A program made the position numbers and the translations under genes. A DNA stretch of 64,000 bases, from positions 1 to 64,000 of the forward strand of contig NZ_QJSW01000016.1 of assembly GCF_003217495.1 (NCBI RefSeq), read 5' to 3'. This document shows, piece after piece, positions 16,349-25,839 of this stretch. Below the pieces are notes generated by a model. It was not told the origin of the DNA and made no database searches. It was given only the letters and a program-made list of their open reading frames with translations. Every line of letters starts with the position of its first letter. Positions within the stretch are counted from its first letter, which is position 1. The DNA is from Paenibacillus barcinonensis (GTDB lineage: Bacteria; Bacillota; Bacilli; Paenibacillales; Paenibacillaceae).

Positions 16349-18862
16349 TTACTTCAATTTATTAGCCAGATCTGGCGGTCCTCCCAAGGAATCCGTTACC
16401 ATCCTGCGCAAGCTCTCACCTGTTACAGCAGCTGACGTTTGTAGCAGGAAACGACGGTCATTGCGCATATGCTCTGCCTTGACCTGAACTGCCAGCTCTT
16501 CATAACGAGCATATATCTGTACTCCGATTGCGGCCGTCTGCTTGGCTTGCTGTATATTCCCCCGCTGAAGCTCTGTCAGCGCCGCCTGCTCTATCCAGTA
16601 CAGCGCTGCATTCTGGATGCGATAATCATAACGGTTCAAGGAGACCGCCTTTATCCAATATTGCCCCGCTTCATATCCGTTGCCCGTTAGAGCAGTCAAT
16701 CGCCCAAGCTCTGAATAAAGCTCGAAATCATACGGCGAGTAGGACAGGCTGTTCAGCAGAATTGCTGCGGCTTCCTGATGTTGCAGCGTGCGCGCAAGAG
16801 AAATCGCCACCACTGCCCGTGCCGGATTCAAGCGGTAGGCTGTACGCAGATGCTCATTACGCGCCTCCTTCCCCACCATCCCTTCACGTGCATGACGATA
16901 CTCCAGTTCAGCCAAAGCCTGCAGTGCTGTCATGCAGATGCTTCCGCCAAGCCAAGATGCAAGCAGCAGAAGCACTGCATAACGCTTTAATGAACCAGAT
17001 ATGCGGTGAGAGATAGCGATATGGAGAAGATTATAAATGTAGCTGCAGGTACGGACGCCAGCCTCGATGCAGGCAAATCCGGTATAAATGAACTGTAGGG
17101 GCGATATGGAATCCGCTTCCAGTCTCAGCGCAGCTGCCCATGCCGCGAGCCAGATGACGAGCATCCAGGTGAGCGTAAAGCTCCAATCAAAGTCCACTGC
17201 ACCATGCAGGACGAAGACAAGCATGGGCGGCAGCAGCCGCGGTGCGAAGCGGCGGAGGCTGCGCAGGGTGAAGAGCAGCCACCCTGCCAGCAGCGCGATG
17301 CCGAGCAGGCCCGTATCCAGGGCCAGATCAAGCAGCCCGCTGTGAACCTCGCCGCCGACATACGGCGAGGATTGCATGGCGCGGAACATAGTGCGCCATG
17401 TGTCTCCCCCGTGGCCGAGCCATGCGGCCTCGGTCCACAGATGCAGGGCATCCCGCCACATCCGTAAGCGGGATGTGCCCGTGCCGACACCCGCCGCGAA
17501 GCGATCAGCGGTGGAGGCGGTGGCCATCAGTGCGGCGGTCATACACGCCAGCACAAGGGCCGCCATGGCAGCGGCGCGGCCTTTTCGGGCGCCGCTGTGC
17601 CATAGACGGCACAGCAGCAGCGTGCCGAGCAGCGCAGCTGCCCATGCCCCGGCCAAGGCCAGCAGGCCGGGCACGGGGGCAGGCGCCAGCTGGGCAGCAG
17701 CCAGCTGGCGGTATAGCCAGGCCGCGCATGCCAGCGGCGCGGCCAAGGCCAGTAGCAGCGGCACGCGGGCACCGCGCCGCTGCAAGGCAAAGGCGGCCGC
17801 GGCGCAGCCGGCCGCCAGCAGGGCGCCGCGCGACTCGCTCAGCAGGAGCGCCGCTTGCGCGGGCATGAGCGGCAGCACCGCCGCGAGGAGGCGCCGGGCC
17901 GGGACGGCACGCCCGGCCAGCACCCCTGCGGCGGCTGTCAGCCGCTCCAATGTGTACATGCCAACGACGGCACCGTACACATTAGGGTACTGCAGCAATC
18001 CGCCGAGCCTTGCGCCGGCAGAGCTAATCTCGGGGTCCGCTGTGCGCATGACCCCGTAAGGCAGCGGCAGCACACCGCACACGGCCAGCAGGCCGCTTAG
18101 CACAAGCATGCCGCCGGCCAGCTGCCAGCCACAGGCAAGCCAGCTCACACCCCCTGGGCTCACGACCAGCAGCGCCGCGAGCAGGGCAAACATCGTCAGC
18201 AGGCTCCAGCGCAGCATTTCATCCATGCTGCCCTGCGCGCTTGCCGAGCCTGCCCAGACATGCGCGGCATAACACATCATCATTGCCGCAGGAAAAGCGA
18301 TCAGCATCACGCCCGCCCTGCGCAGACGTATGGACTCTGCACTCATGAAACCCGGATTAGTCCGCTCCAGTCCCCTCTTGCCTCTAAAGTACATAAAAAG
18401 CGACAGCATCACGATGAGAGCTGTGATGACCATAACAGGGCGTAGGTCGGCAATGTAAAACAACCCACTGTTAACACACCCAGCCAGCAAAATAACGATC
18501 ATGCTCAAACCGATAACAAACGTGTGTTTTGATCCAATCATACACCTGCCATGCTCCTTTTTCTTGTTCCCGCCGCCTTCCGATGCAGGCAGCCTTGATC
18601 TGGAGCTCCACGCTTGCTGTGGACCAGCTGTACCGTTATATGTATTTTGTTCACCTTGCAAATAGCACCCGTATTCTACGTGTTCACTTGACCCCGCCAA
18701 CAGATCTTGATTATCACACTCCTCCCTGTATTTTTCACTCTCCCCATAAACTTGCTTCTGTTGATCCGCTTCCCCTGCGCCTCCTGTTTCGGCTCCACGC
18801 TCCTCTCCTGCTAACCCTGCCTCCCGCCCAGCCTTATCTGCCTTCAAGCCTCCATCGTTCAT
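16349..18862 (-). CDS. O-antigen ligase (Wzy_C) family protein with C-terminal TPR-like region
   Basis: 837 residues. The first 105 residues are hydrophilic and Gly/Glu/Gln-rich. Residues from about 110 to 600 form about a dozen membrane helices with the Wzy/WaaL-type loop: QAALLLSESRGALLAAG and, later, LGHGGDTWRTMFRAMQ. The last 170 residues are soluble helical repeats resembling TPRs (NEHLRTAYRLNPARAVVAI, YSPYDFELYSELGRL). Such proteins polymerise or ligate surface polysaccharide, but the substrate is not identifiable and no glycan cluster surrounds it. The start at 18862 has GGGAGGTG; a second candidate is ATG at residue 107. The coding region around 17200-18200 is far richer in GC than its neighbours. 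Confidence 0.75.
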   Translation of the reverse strand: MNDGGLKADKAGREAGLAGEERGAETGGAGEADQQKQVYGESEKYREECDNQDLLAGSSEHVEYGCYLQGEQNTYNGTAGPQQAWSSRSRLPASEGGGNKKKEHGRCMIGSKHTFVIGLSMIVILLAGCVNSGLFYIADLRPVMVITALIVMLSLFMYFRGKRGLERTNPGFMSAESIRLRRAGVMLIAFPAAMMMCYAAHVWAGSASAQGSMDEMLRWSLLTMFALLAALLVVSPGGVSWLACGWQLAGGMLVLSGLLAVCGVLPLPYGVMRTADPEISSAGARLGGLLQYPNVYGAVVGMYTLERLTAAAGVLAGRAVPARRLLAAVLPLMPAQAALLLSESRGALLAAGCAAAAFALQRRGARVPLLLALAAPLACAAWLYRQLAAAQLAPAPVPGLLALAGAWAAALLGTLLLCRLWHSGARKGRAAAMAALVLACMTAALMATASTADRFAAGVGTGTSRLRMWRDALHLWTEAAWLGHGGDTWRTMFRAMQSSPYVGGEVHSGLLDLALDTGLLGIALLAGWLLFTLRSLRRFAPRLLPPMLVFVLHGAVDFDWSFTLTWMLVIWLAAWAAALRLEADSISPLQFIYTGFACIEAGVRTCSYIYNLLHIAISHRISGSLKRYAVLLLLASWLGGSICMTALQALAELEYRHAREGMVGKEARNEHLRTAYRLNPARAVVAISLARTLQHQEAAAILLNSLSYSPYDFELYSELGRLTALTGNGYEAGQYWIKAVSLNRYDYRIQNAALYWIEQAALTELQRGNIQQAKQTAAIGVQIYARYEELAVQVKAEHMRNDRRFLLQTSAAVTGESLRRMVTDSLGGPPDLANKLK

Positions 18863-18950
18863 TCCACACCTCCCATGCGCTTCAACAGCTTTTTAGCGTG
18901 CACACCCATTGTGTTAAGCGTTAAGTATCAATATCACAAATAAAAAAAGA

Positions 18951-18978
18951 CAGAAGGTTCCCATTCCGGGTCCTTCTG
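18951..18978 (-). terminator. Rho-independent terminator
   Basis: On the minus strand CAGAAGG...CCTTCTG is followed by TCTTTTTTTA. It lies downstream of the methyltransferase gene and of the small open frame at 19038-19268, and before the start of the ligase-like gene. Confidence 0.8.
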
Positions 18979-19037
18979 CCTTAACGTTTGCCTGGCCTTC
19001 AGATCATCTCCTGATTACCAGCGACAACCTATCCTTT

Positions 19038-19268
19038 TCATACCTGCACTTGGCGCAAGTCATTTAGTTTGAATTTAAATTTACTTGGAGTAAACAAATT
19101 GTCTCCTATTCCCTCGATCCAAGCTGTATCCCAGCATCTGCGCATCAAGTAAAACGACCCTTGCAGCAGTATGCCCCTTTCTACAGCTGTACACACCTTA
19201 TAGCAGGCATTTTTACTGCCATCTTGCGCCGCAACTTGAATATTTGTCTTATCCATAGAAGCTGCCAC
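19038..19268 (-). CDS. Hypothetical small protein
   Basis: 76 residues from a GTG at 19268, or 72 from the following ATG. No ribosome site supports either start. The sequence (for example AVERGILLQGSFYLMRRCW) does not match a family I know. Support comes only from its position between the methyltransferase gene and a terminator about 60 bases downstream. Confidence 0.3.
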   Translation of the reverse strand: MAASMDKTNIQVAAQDGSKNACYKVCTAVERGILLQGSFYLMRRCWDTAWIEGIGDNLFTPSKFKFKLNDLRQVQV

Positions 19269-19347
19269 ATGACTGGCGGTAATCAGAATTCATCCGTTTG
19301 CACCAAAACGTTAGCTAACATCTCATGTCTGCTGCTTCTCCTACAAG

Positions 19348-20589
19348 CTAATGAAGATTACACTTGGCAGCATCTTGAAGTGTTTCTTTGTCCACTTTGC
19401 CTGCAGTTCTGCTGCCTTCAACCGGAAGCAGGTCTGCACAAGCACGTTCCAGATACGGATCGGCGTGAATAAAATCGCGGAATGCGATGTATTCGCTCCA
19501 CATGTCCTGCACCTGACCTGCCTGACCGCGAACAGCGCGAATCAAAATATTTTTGGGCGTATTTTCAAGGTCAATAAATTCCAGCAGCTGTGTCTTATAT
19601 CCCATCACATCCAGCAGCTTGGCACGAATGGCGTCCGTAGCGAGTGCAGAGAAACGTTCCTTCAGGATGCCATGAGACAGCATCGGGTTCATAACGGAAG
19701 CCTCGACCTGATCATACAGCTCATGCTGACAGCAAGGTACGGACAGAATGACGGATGCTCCCCAGCGCACTGCCTTCTCCAGTGCCGCATCTGTAGCCGT
19801 ATCACAGGCATGAAGTGTAACCACCATATCCACCTCGTTCAGCTCATCGTAATCTGCAATGTCTCCAACGAGGAATTTCAGATCACTGTAGTGCAAGCGT
19901 CTGGCCAGATCATTGCAATGCTCAATTACGTCTGCCTTCAGATCGAGACCGACAATATTGAGGGAACGACGCTGCTGCACGGATAAATAATGGTACAGCG
20001 CAAACGTCAGATACGACTTGCCGCAGCCAAAATCAACAATGGTCAGCGGACGTCCTTCCGGCAAATGCGGAATGACATCCTGTACCATCTCCAGGAAACG
20101 ATTGATCTGTCTGAACTTGTCGTACTTGCGTGCAAGCACACGTCCTTCCTCATTCATAATGCCGAGCTCAACGAGGAACGAAACCGGAACGCCCTCCTCC
20201 AGCACATATTGCTTTTTGCGATTATGGGACAGATCCACTGCCGTTTTGGAGGGAGACTTGGTCAGAATGGAAACTTTATATTTTTTGCTGATCAAAATTT
20301 GATAATCCGCCTCTGCCGTACAGAGCAATCCCTGACGAAATGTCTCTTCACATAACAAAGTCATGCGCTCCAACGCTTCGGCCGGGGACAAATTCTCATG
20401 CAGCACTTTATTGGAATAATGAAAAGCAAACTGGTAATGAAGCTGATTCTTCAGCGTAACCGGCTTCACCTGCACTTTGGTAAACGAAACATTGTCCCGT
20501 CTGCGCAGCTGACTCCAGGTCGCCGTAATCAGCGAGTTCTGTTCAAAAATATCTTTTATAAGCTTTCGCAACGAATCCACGGGGTACAT
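19348..20589 (-). CDS. SAM-dependent methyltransferase (Methyltransf_32 type)
   Basis: 413 residues. The C-terminal half contains the Rossmann motif I IVDFGCGKSYLTFALYHYL, the acidic motif in IVGLDLKADVIEHC and the distinctive VTLHACDTATDAAL block followed by SVPCCQHELYDQV. These are the marks of the Methyltransf_32 group, whose substrates are mostly unknown. The N-terminal 150 residues are family specific. The ribosome site is weak. Single gene. Confidence 0.8.
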   Translation of the reverse strand: MYPVDSLRKLIKDIFEQNSLITATWSQLRRRDNVSFTKVQVKPVTLKNQLHYQFAFHYSNKVLHENLSPAEALERMTLLCEETFRQGLLCTAEADYQILISKKYKVSILTKSPSKTAVDLSHNRKKQYVLEEGVPVSFLVELGIMNEEGRVLARKYDKFRQINRFLEMVQDVIPHLPEGRPLTIVDFGCGKSYLTFALYHYLSVQQRRSLNIVGLDLKADVIEHCNDLARRLHYSDLKFLVGDIADYDELNEVDMVVTLHACDTATDAALEKAVRWGASVILSVPCCQHELYDQVEASVMNPMLSHGILKERFSALATDAIRAKLLDVMGYKTQLLEFIDLENTPKNILIRAVRGQAGQVQDMWSEYIAFRDFIHADPYLERACADLLPVEGSRTAGKVDKETLQDAAKCNLH

Positions 20590-20789
20590 CTCACTTTCGA
20601 TTTGGTTTGGTCAACCGTTACCATACCATAATTCTGTTTCCTCTCCAAGTAAAGAACCTGTTCGGCCGATGTCAAGTCAGGGGGAAATGGGCCAGTTCAG
20701 TTACAGGCTTAACTGTAGGTTTCATTGAGATATAATCATAAATTCAGTGGTTGCTTCTGCTATAGCTCTAATATGTTTTTGAAGCCTGC

Positions 20790-21509
20790 TCATCCATTCT
20801 TCTGCTGACGTTTGGTTTCCAGATCTCTGATCTGTGCAAGCCCCTCTTCCACCTCGTCGCGCGGCAAGCCACCCTGCTCCAGCTGCTCATCCGTAAGCTC
20901 CGTCAATCTCTCGTAAAACGCCCTTGCGTCCTCCTTGTACTGTACCGGATATTCCGAACCAAGATGCAGCAATCTGTACCAGCTATTCTCGGCCGCATCG
21001 TATCGCGCCTGCTGTTCCCGGTACAATGCAAGCTGTTTTTCCGTTCGAGCTGGAAGCTCATATCCCTGAATATGCGTTATAACCTCCTCTATACGATCAG
21101 GTACGTGCAGCAGTTCGCGATTCGCACCATGGTTCATGGCATACAGATAAAAATGCAAAGCTCGCATCAAACGTACAAGCGCCGCATCCTCCGTTTCCAG
21201 CTGCTCCTGTTCATCAATGCCCTCTACCTGAGCTTTCTCCTGATAGATATGTGCCTCTTCCTCAATAAGTCTGGCTGCTTGCTGCAAGTTGTCCACCTCT
21301 ATGACACCGCGAAAACGGAACATTTCAATTACATCCTCTGCCGGCAGAGAGTTCAGCAAAGATAGATTCATGCCAAATTGTCTGCGCATCAGCTCATCCA
21401 GTTCAGACAAGGCCTCAGTGTGTTTGCGCTGCTGTCTCAGTGTAAAAGCCTTGCCAATCGCCTCTGTCATTTCCTCCATCATGCGGAGCAGATAATCCTT
21501 CCTGAACAT
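20790..21509 (-). CDS. DUF6483 family protein
   Basis: 239 residues from ATG 21509 (MFRKDYLLRMMEEM), preceded by GAGGGGG at 6-7 bases; the frame is open 8 codons further. The sequence is helical and acidic, with the FRKDYLLRMMEEMTEAIGKA start typical of DUF6483 and TPR-like helices (LALYREQQARYDAAENSWYRLL). No function is known for the family. Confidence 0.75.
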   Translation of the reverse strand: MFRKDYLLRMMEEMTEAIGKAFTLRQQRKHTEALSELDELMRRQFGMNLSLLNSLPAEDVIEMFRFRGVIEVDNLQQAARLIEEEAHIYQEKAQVEGIDEQEQLETEDAALVRLMRALHFYLYAMNHGANRELLHVPDRIEEVITHIQGYELPARTEKQLALYREQQARYDAAENSWYRLLHLGSEYPVQYKEDARAFYERLTELTDEQLEQGGLPRDEVEEGLAQIRDLETKRQQKNG

Positions 21510-21596
21510 CGTGCGCCCCCTCATATCTTCCATGATCCAACATACTGTGTTGTGGTATATGCTTTATTTTAATTCATGCCGTAAAAAAAAGCGAAA

Positions 21597-21625
21597 GTCC
21601 GGCCTCCCTGATTCTGAAGCCGGAC
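21597..21625 (-). terminator. Distal terminator of the alpha/beta hydrolase gene
   Basis: On the minus strand GTCCGGC...GCCGGAC is followed by TTTCGCTTTTTTTT. It is the second of two hairpins behind the hydrolase gene. Confidence 0.7.
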
Positions 21626-21638
21626 AGTGAAACAAAAT

Positions 21639-21680
21639 GAAGCCCCGGCCTGTCCATATAAATGGACAAACAGGGGCTTC
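21639..21680. terminator. Hairpin downstream of the hydrolase gene
   Basis: GAAGCCCC pairs with GGGGCTTC and encloses TCCAT/ATGGA. T-richness after the stem is weak, so it may act as an mRNA 3' structure rather than a terminator. Confidence 0.5.
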
Positions 21681-21740
21681 AATGGGAACTGGCATCCCTT
21701 ATCATTTCTTGAGCAACGCCCAAGTTCAACGCTGTAATGC

Positions 21741-22532
21741 TCAGTCAGACAAACCTGTCATGAACTGTTTAATTACCTGAATCAATTCTTCTGGTGCTTC
21801 ATACATACTCATATGTCCTGCACCTGCAATTGTAGCCTGTACAATATGTGGCTTGTCACTCGTAAAGGTACGTTCCGGCGGAATAAGCCCATCTTTCTCT
21901 CCTGCCACCAGCAGCACAGGCAGCGGTGTTGCCGACAACACATCACGGCGATCCGGGCGCTCACGCATAGCCAGCGCTGCTCCGATCGCACCTTGTGGTG
22001 GAGTCTGATAACCGATCTCTTTGACACGATTCACTTGGGCAGATAACGATTCCACATGCTCTGGTGCAAATAGCCCTGGCACCAGTCCATCCACAAAGCT
22101 GACAATGCCCGCAGACTGTATGGTCGATACGGCCCGCAAACGTTTCTCCTTCGCCTCTTCACTGTCCGGGAACGCTGTGGAATGGATCAGACCAAAAGCA
22201 TTCAGGCGCTCCGGGTGAAGCTGCGCAATGGACAATGCAATATATCCCCCCATGGAATGTCCAAGAATGACCGCTTTATCCACTTCCAGCTCATCCAGCA
22301 GCTGCAGTACATCATTGCCCATCTGTTCAATTGTGTAACTGCCAACGGGTGCATCCGTTTTGCCATGTCCACGCAGATCAGGTACGATACAACGATAACT
22401 GCGTGCCAGCTCAGGCACCACTTCATCCCAATACGATGAACTGCCGCAGAATCCGTGAAGCAACACAAGCGCCTCTCCTTTACCCTGCTCGGCATAACAA
22501 ATCGTCGTTCCGTCACACATCACTTTTTCCAT
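21741..22532 (-). CDS. Alpha/beta hydrolase
   Basis: 263 residues with the full fold signature: oxyanion HGFCGSSSYWDEV, nucleophile elbow GHSMGG, acid in LLVAGEKDGLIPPE, and the catalytic His in IAGAGHMSMYEAPEEL. It is close to esterase, lactonase and haloperoxidase-like enzymes; the substrate cannot be told. Only the cap between about 125 and 195 is variable. Single gene with two hairpins downstream. Confidence 0.85.
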   Translation of the reverse strand: MEKVMCDGTTICYAEQGKGEALVLLHGFCGSSSYWDEVVPELARSYRCIVPDLRGHGKTDAPVGSYTIEQMGNDVLQLLDELEVDKAVILGHSMGGYIALSIAQLHPERLNAFGLIHSTAFPDSEEAKEKRLRAVSTIQSAGIVSFVDGLVPGLFAPEHVESLSAQVNRVKEIGYQTPPQGAIGAALAMRERPDRRDVLSATPLPVLLVAGEKDGLIPPERTFTSDKPHIVQATIAGAGHMSMYEAPEELIQVIKQFMTGLSD

Positions 22533-22592
22533 ATTAATCCCTCTCTCTGCGCGAATGTAATAGTTCAGGTTGTATATTATTAAGCATTCAGC

Positions 22593-23150
22593 TCATGAAT
22601 GAAACGCTGCCCGAGCTTTCCAGGCCTCACAGACCGCATCAGCCAGCACTCGGGACATCTCCATCACCAGATACAGCGAAGTCATCTGCAAAACGGAATA
22701 CGGCCTCGGTCCATTCACATTCACCACGGCAGCCACGCTATACTCTCCTACTGGAGGCAGACTGCCGCCCACTGCTGCAGCGGGAAGAAGTGCCTGCTCC
22801 GATACATAGTATGTCCCGGCAGCATCTTTCGGGCCCAAACATGCATCAAGCGCGATCACGGCATGATGTGCCGGAATACAGGCCAGCTTTTGGGCCAATG
22901 TATCTGCATCACAGGGAGACGCCAGTGTGCCGATGACATGAGGAATACCACGCTCCTCCAGTAGAGTCCCCGTCAACGGTCCAAGCGCATCCCCGGTTGA
23001 ACGATCCGTACCAATACATAGAAACGTAATTTCGTCCGGGGCATGTCGCTCTAGGATGTTTTTGAAAAATAGAGCAAGCTGGTCTCCGGGGATGCCTCTG
23101 CGCATTCCCCGAGTCTGCTGACGAACCAGTTCCCGTTTATACACTGCCAA
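22593..23150 (-). CDS. yyaC: YyaC family spore protease-like protein (DUF1256)
   Basis: 185 residues. FLCIGTDRSTGDALGPLTG and VIALDACLGPKDAAGTYYVS are the conserved blocks of the YyaC family, related to the GPR spore protease and hydrogenase-maturation protease fold. Bacillus YyaC is made during sporulation. The start is TTG at 23150 behind GGAGGGAGG (9 bases); a GTG two codons later is an alternative. Its presence indicates a spore former. Confidence 0.85.
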   Translation of the reverse strand: MAVYKRELVRQQTRGMRRGIPGDQLALFFKNILERHAPDEITFLCIGTDRSTGDALGPLTGTLLEERGIPHVIGTLASPCDADTLAQKLACIPAHHAVIALDACLGPKDAAGTYYVSEQALLPAAAVGGSLPPVGEYSVAAVVNVNGPRPYSVLQMTSLYLVMEMSRVLADAVCEAWKARAAFHS

Positions 23151-23375
23151 ACTTGACGGCCTCCCTCCTAATCACTATGGCACACTGTCAATCCTGACAG
23201 GCATGCCCACTACCTTGTTTCCAGTAACTCTTCTATATTCCCACATTGTAACCGATGCATGGTATCCCGTAAAATCATTGGCTTGTCCCCTTCCACTCAT
23301 GCTACAATAACAGGAGTTTCCGTTTGGAAAAGTGATGAGATCAACCCATCCCCGGAGATGGAAAGGATGAAGTGA

Positions 23376-23600
23376 ATGATGGATTTAACACAAGCAACAG
23401 CAGAAAACATGGAATATATGATTGAATCAATCAAAACCAAGCTGCGGATGGCCAGTGGTGCCGCAATGCAAGCTTCAGCGTTTCCACTTGAGAAATATGA
23501 GGATCTGCACGATTTATACGAGATGGTCATGGGCAAGGAGCACCTGAGCATCTCCGAAGTGGAGGCCGTTGCTTCCGAGCTCGGTAAGCTGCGTAAATAA
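23376..23600 (+). CDS. yfkK: DUF1128/UPF0435 family protein (YfkK-like)
   Basis: 74 residues. The whole chain (ENMEYMIESIKTKLRMASGAAMQASAF...LHDLYEMVMGKEHLSISEVEAVASELG) matches the UPF0435 family including Bacillus YfkK. Unknown function, probably a small helical cytosolic protein. Two ATGs stand in tandem at 23376 and 23379 behind AAAGGATG. A strong terminator follows. Confidence 0.85.
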   Translation: MMDLTQATAENMEYMIESIKTKLRMASGAAMQASAFPLEKYEDLHDLYEMVMGKEHLSISEVEAVASELGKLRK

Positions 23601-23648
23601 GCTGTCACCTTGGACATGTTGTCCTTATCTCGACAGCATGACACACTC

Positions 23649-23695
23649 AAAAGGACCTGTCTTGCATCAGCACGCTGATGAAGACAGGTCCTTTT
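23649..23695 (+). terminator. Terminator of yfkK
   Basis: AAAAGGACCTGTCTT and AAGACAGGTCCTTTT form a long stem, capped by an inner CATCAG/CTGATG pair. It is symmetric and could act on either strand. Confidence 0.9.
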
Positions 23696-23843
23696 GGGCT
23701 ATTCTATGTTCCCTTATTCCGGCTCCTCATCATCTGCAAAAGAAAAGCTGAATTGGCTGTGCTGTATAGCCAGCCTCGATCCGACGCGTGCCTAACCCTG
23801 CGGCCCAGAGGCCCGGTCATACTAATCACGTTCCTTCTAGAGA

Positions 23844-24863
23844 TTACTGACTTTCTATGGAGGAGTTCAGCACAAATTCACTGTCCATATGCCCGACAAT
23901 CGTGCCTGCATCATTACGAATGTCTCCAGGAAATGCCTCGCCCAAGCGAGCAATTGTTCTATGATTCGCGTAATTCAGCTGCTTCAATATGGATTGTGCG
24001 ATAGAAGCCCATTCTTCCTCGGAACCATCCAGCACTTTAAACGTGATGCCGAGTCTCTCTTTTTTCAGTGCAAAACCAAATACACCCTTAAATCCACCCT
24101 TGGCTACAATGTTATCATCCTCCAGTAGCACAGAGTCCACCCGGTTCGTACCACCTACCATCAAAGGATGCTGGTTCATCGCAGCAGTGATCGTTTCCAC
24201 AGCGATACGTGTCGGTTCATCGGCAATCAGATCAGGACAAGCCAGCTTGAGATAAGCACTTGCCAACGCGGACAGCGGCAACGAAAATACCGGGAAGCCG
24301 CAGCCATCCGTCCCAAGCTGAATGTCTGTCACTTCAATACCTGCCAGAACTGCCAGCGTATGAAGTATCTCCTGTTGCACGGGATGATCCGGCTCGGCGT
24401 AACTGCTCAGGTCTAGCTGTTTCATCTGACTGTAGCCTAGAATTCCAAGATGTTTACCCGAGCAATTGTGCAGTATACGACGCTTCTCCCCTTGGGCACG
24501 CAGCCAATCATTGCGGCTCTCTTCATTCAATGGATAGCTTGGTGCGCAGATCAGACATTCCTCGCCAAGTCCGATTTTGCCAGCCAATTGTGCCAGCACC
24601 TGAATATGCTCCGGTTCAGAACGATGTGATGAAGCCATAATGGCAATCTCTTGTGGCTCAAGATTATAGTGGTGGTCAATGCCTGCGCGAATACCCGGAA
24701 TAGCTTGAAATGGTTTCGCAGATGATCGGGTAAAAGCCCTGAAATGAGGATCACCAGCTGAATATACAACATGACCATGCTCATCTGTAATGCATATATG
24801 TCCGTAGTGGGCACATTCCATCACACCAGCACGGTATTCTTTAACTAACAGCGCACTCTCCAT
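23844..24863 (-). CDS. Asparaginase II family protein
   Basis: 339 residues from ATG 24863, which has AAGGAGAG upstream; the frame is open to 24896. RSSAKPFQAIP, MASSHRSEPEHI, NCSGKHLGIL and TDGCGFPVFSLPL are the conserved blocks of the Rhizobium-type asparaginase II family, unrelated to the classical L-asparaginase fold. It probably hydrolyses L-asparagine to aspartate and ammonia. Single gene. Confidence 0.85.
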   Translation of the reverse strand: MESALLVKEYRAGVMECAHYGHICITDEHGHVVYSAGDPHFRAFTRSSAKPFQAIPGIRAGIDHHYNLEPQEIAIMASSHRSEPEHIQVLAQLAGKIGLGEECLICAPSYPLNEESRNDWLRAQGEKRRILHNCSGKHLGILGYSQMKQLDLSSYAEPDHPVQQEILHTLAVLAGIEVTDIQLGTDGCGFPVFSLPLSALASAYLKLACPDLIADEPTRIAVETITAAMNQHPLMVGGTNRVDSVLLEDDNIVAKGGFKGVFGFALKKERLGITFKVLDGSEEEWASIAQSILKQLNYANHRTIARLGEAFPGDIRNDAGTIVGHMDSEFVLNSSIESQ

Positions 24864-25011
24864 GCGACTTTCTCTCCTTTTATATACCAAATTCATGTCT
24901 AATATAAATTGATATCAACTTCTATAGACACTCCCGAATTAATCTCTGCTTTGCGTCACGGCGCCGCATGGGATATCCTCATTAGTATAGTACAAAACCG
25001 ACATTTTTACA

Positions 25012-25037
25012 GTTTTTTCGACAGTCCTTCTGGGTAA
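25012..25037 (+). promoter_or_regulatory. Putative SigB promoter of the PAP2 phosphatase gene
   Basis: GTTTTT, 14 bases, GGGTAA. The -35 is the weakest of the six SigB-like sites in this window, but the -10 and the spacer agree with the others. It lies 53 bases before the start codon. Confidence 0.5.
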
Positions 25038-25090
25038 AACATGATCAACTCTAATACTCAACTACACTTTTATTAAAGGAGACATGGTTG

Positions 25091-25798
25091 ATGCTACGAA
25101 ATTCTAAACCTCTCTCATCTGATCCAAAACAGGGTATCCCTGTCCCTATGCAGCCTTTACTGAAATATACGCTGCTGGCTACCCTTCTTAGTGCGGCTAT
25201 GGTTTTGTTATTGGCAGGTATCGGGGCCTGGATGGGACCTAATCGTATTTTGAAGCTGGACGATTGGATTCAGCGGCTGTTCTATCTGGATTCGGAAGCC
25301 CGTCTGCTCTTGTTACCCTACACCTCATGGATCACAGCAATCGGTTCGTTCAAAATATCAGCCTTGGCCGCAGCCGGATTCGCCCTGCTCTGCTTTGTAC
25401 AGCGACGTGCCAGAACCACGATATATGGCTATGTGATCTGTATAAGCTTTGCGATGATGTGGATTCTGAACACGTTATTAAAAGAGATTTTCCAAAGAAA
25501 CAGGCCCGAGATTGAGCATTTGCTTGCTGTTCACGGTTATAGTTATCCCAGTGGCCATGCCATGATTTCCATGGGATTCTACGGCATGCTTTTTGTGATC
25601 TGGGCTTTGGAGTGGAGGCAACACCATACCTTCAAAAGATGGCTGCCTGTCATGCTCGGCGTGCTTTTCATTCTCTTTATCGGTCTTAGCCGAATAATGC
25701 TAGGAGTCCATTATCCTACAGATGTACTGGCAGGATTTGCATCCGGGCTCATCTGGGTGGTATGTTTGTTACAGGGCATCAAACAAGCAAGCCGATAA
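25091..25798 (+). CDS. PAP2 family phosphatase
   Basis: 235 residues, six membrane segments. The three phosphatase motifs are complete: KEIFQRNRP, YSYPSGHAM and SRIMLGVHYPTDVLAG. The enzyme should remove phosphate from a lipid such as undecaprenyl pyrophosphate or phosphatidylglycerophosphate at the outer membrane face. AAAGGAG is followed by TTG (25088) and ATG (25091); ATG is chosen. A SigB-like promoter upstream suggests general-stress control. Confidence 0.88.
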   Translation: MLRNSKPLSSDPKQGIPVPMQPLLKYTLLATLLSAAMVLLLAGIGAWMGPNRILKLDDWIQRLFYLDSEARLLLLPYTSWITAIGSFKISALAAAGFALLCFVQRRARTTIYGYVICISFAMMWILNTLLKEIFQRNRPEIEHLLAVHGYSYPSGHAMISMGFYGMLFVIWALEWRQHHTFKRWLPVMLGVLFILFIGLSRIMLGVHYPTDVLAGFASGLIWVVCLLQGIKQASR

Positions 25799-25839
25799 CC
25801 GCTCCACTTCATTTTCTATATAAGCTGAACTATTATTTA

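Noticed and set aside
17376..18059. Long plus-strand open frame (227 residues) opposite the ligase-like gene
   Set aside because: It is a by-product of the GC-rich Ala codons on the minus strand; composition is Ala/Arg/Pro/Ser low complexity and it has no ribosome site.
21639..21680. Small RNA gene
   Set aside because: A stable hairpin exists, but no promoter is near; a 3' mRNA structure is simpler.
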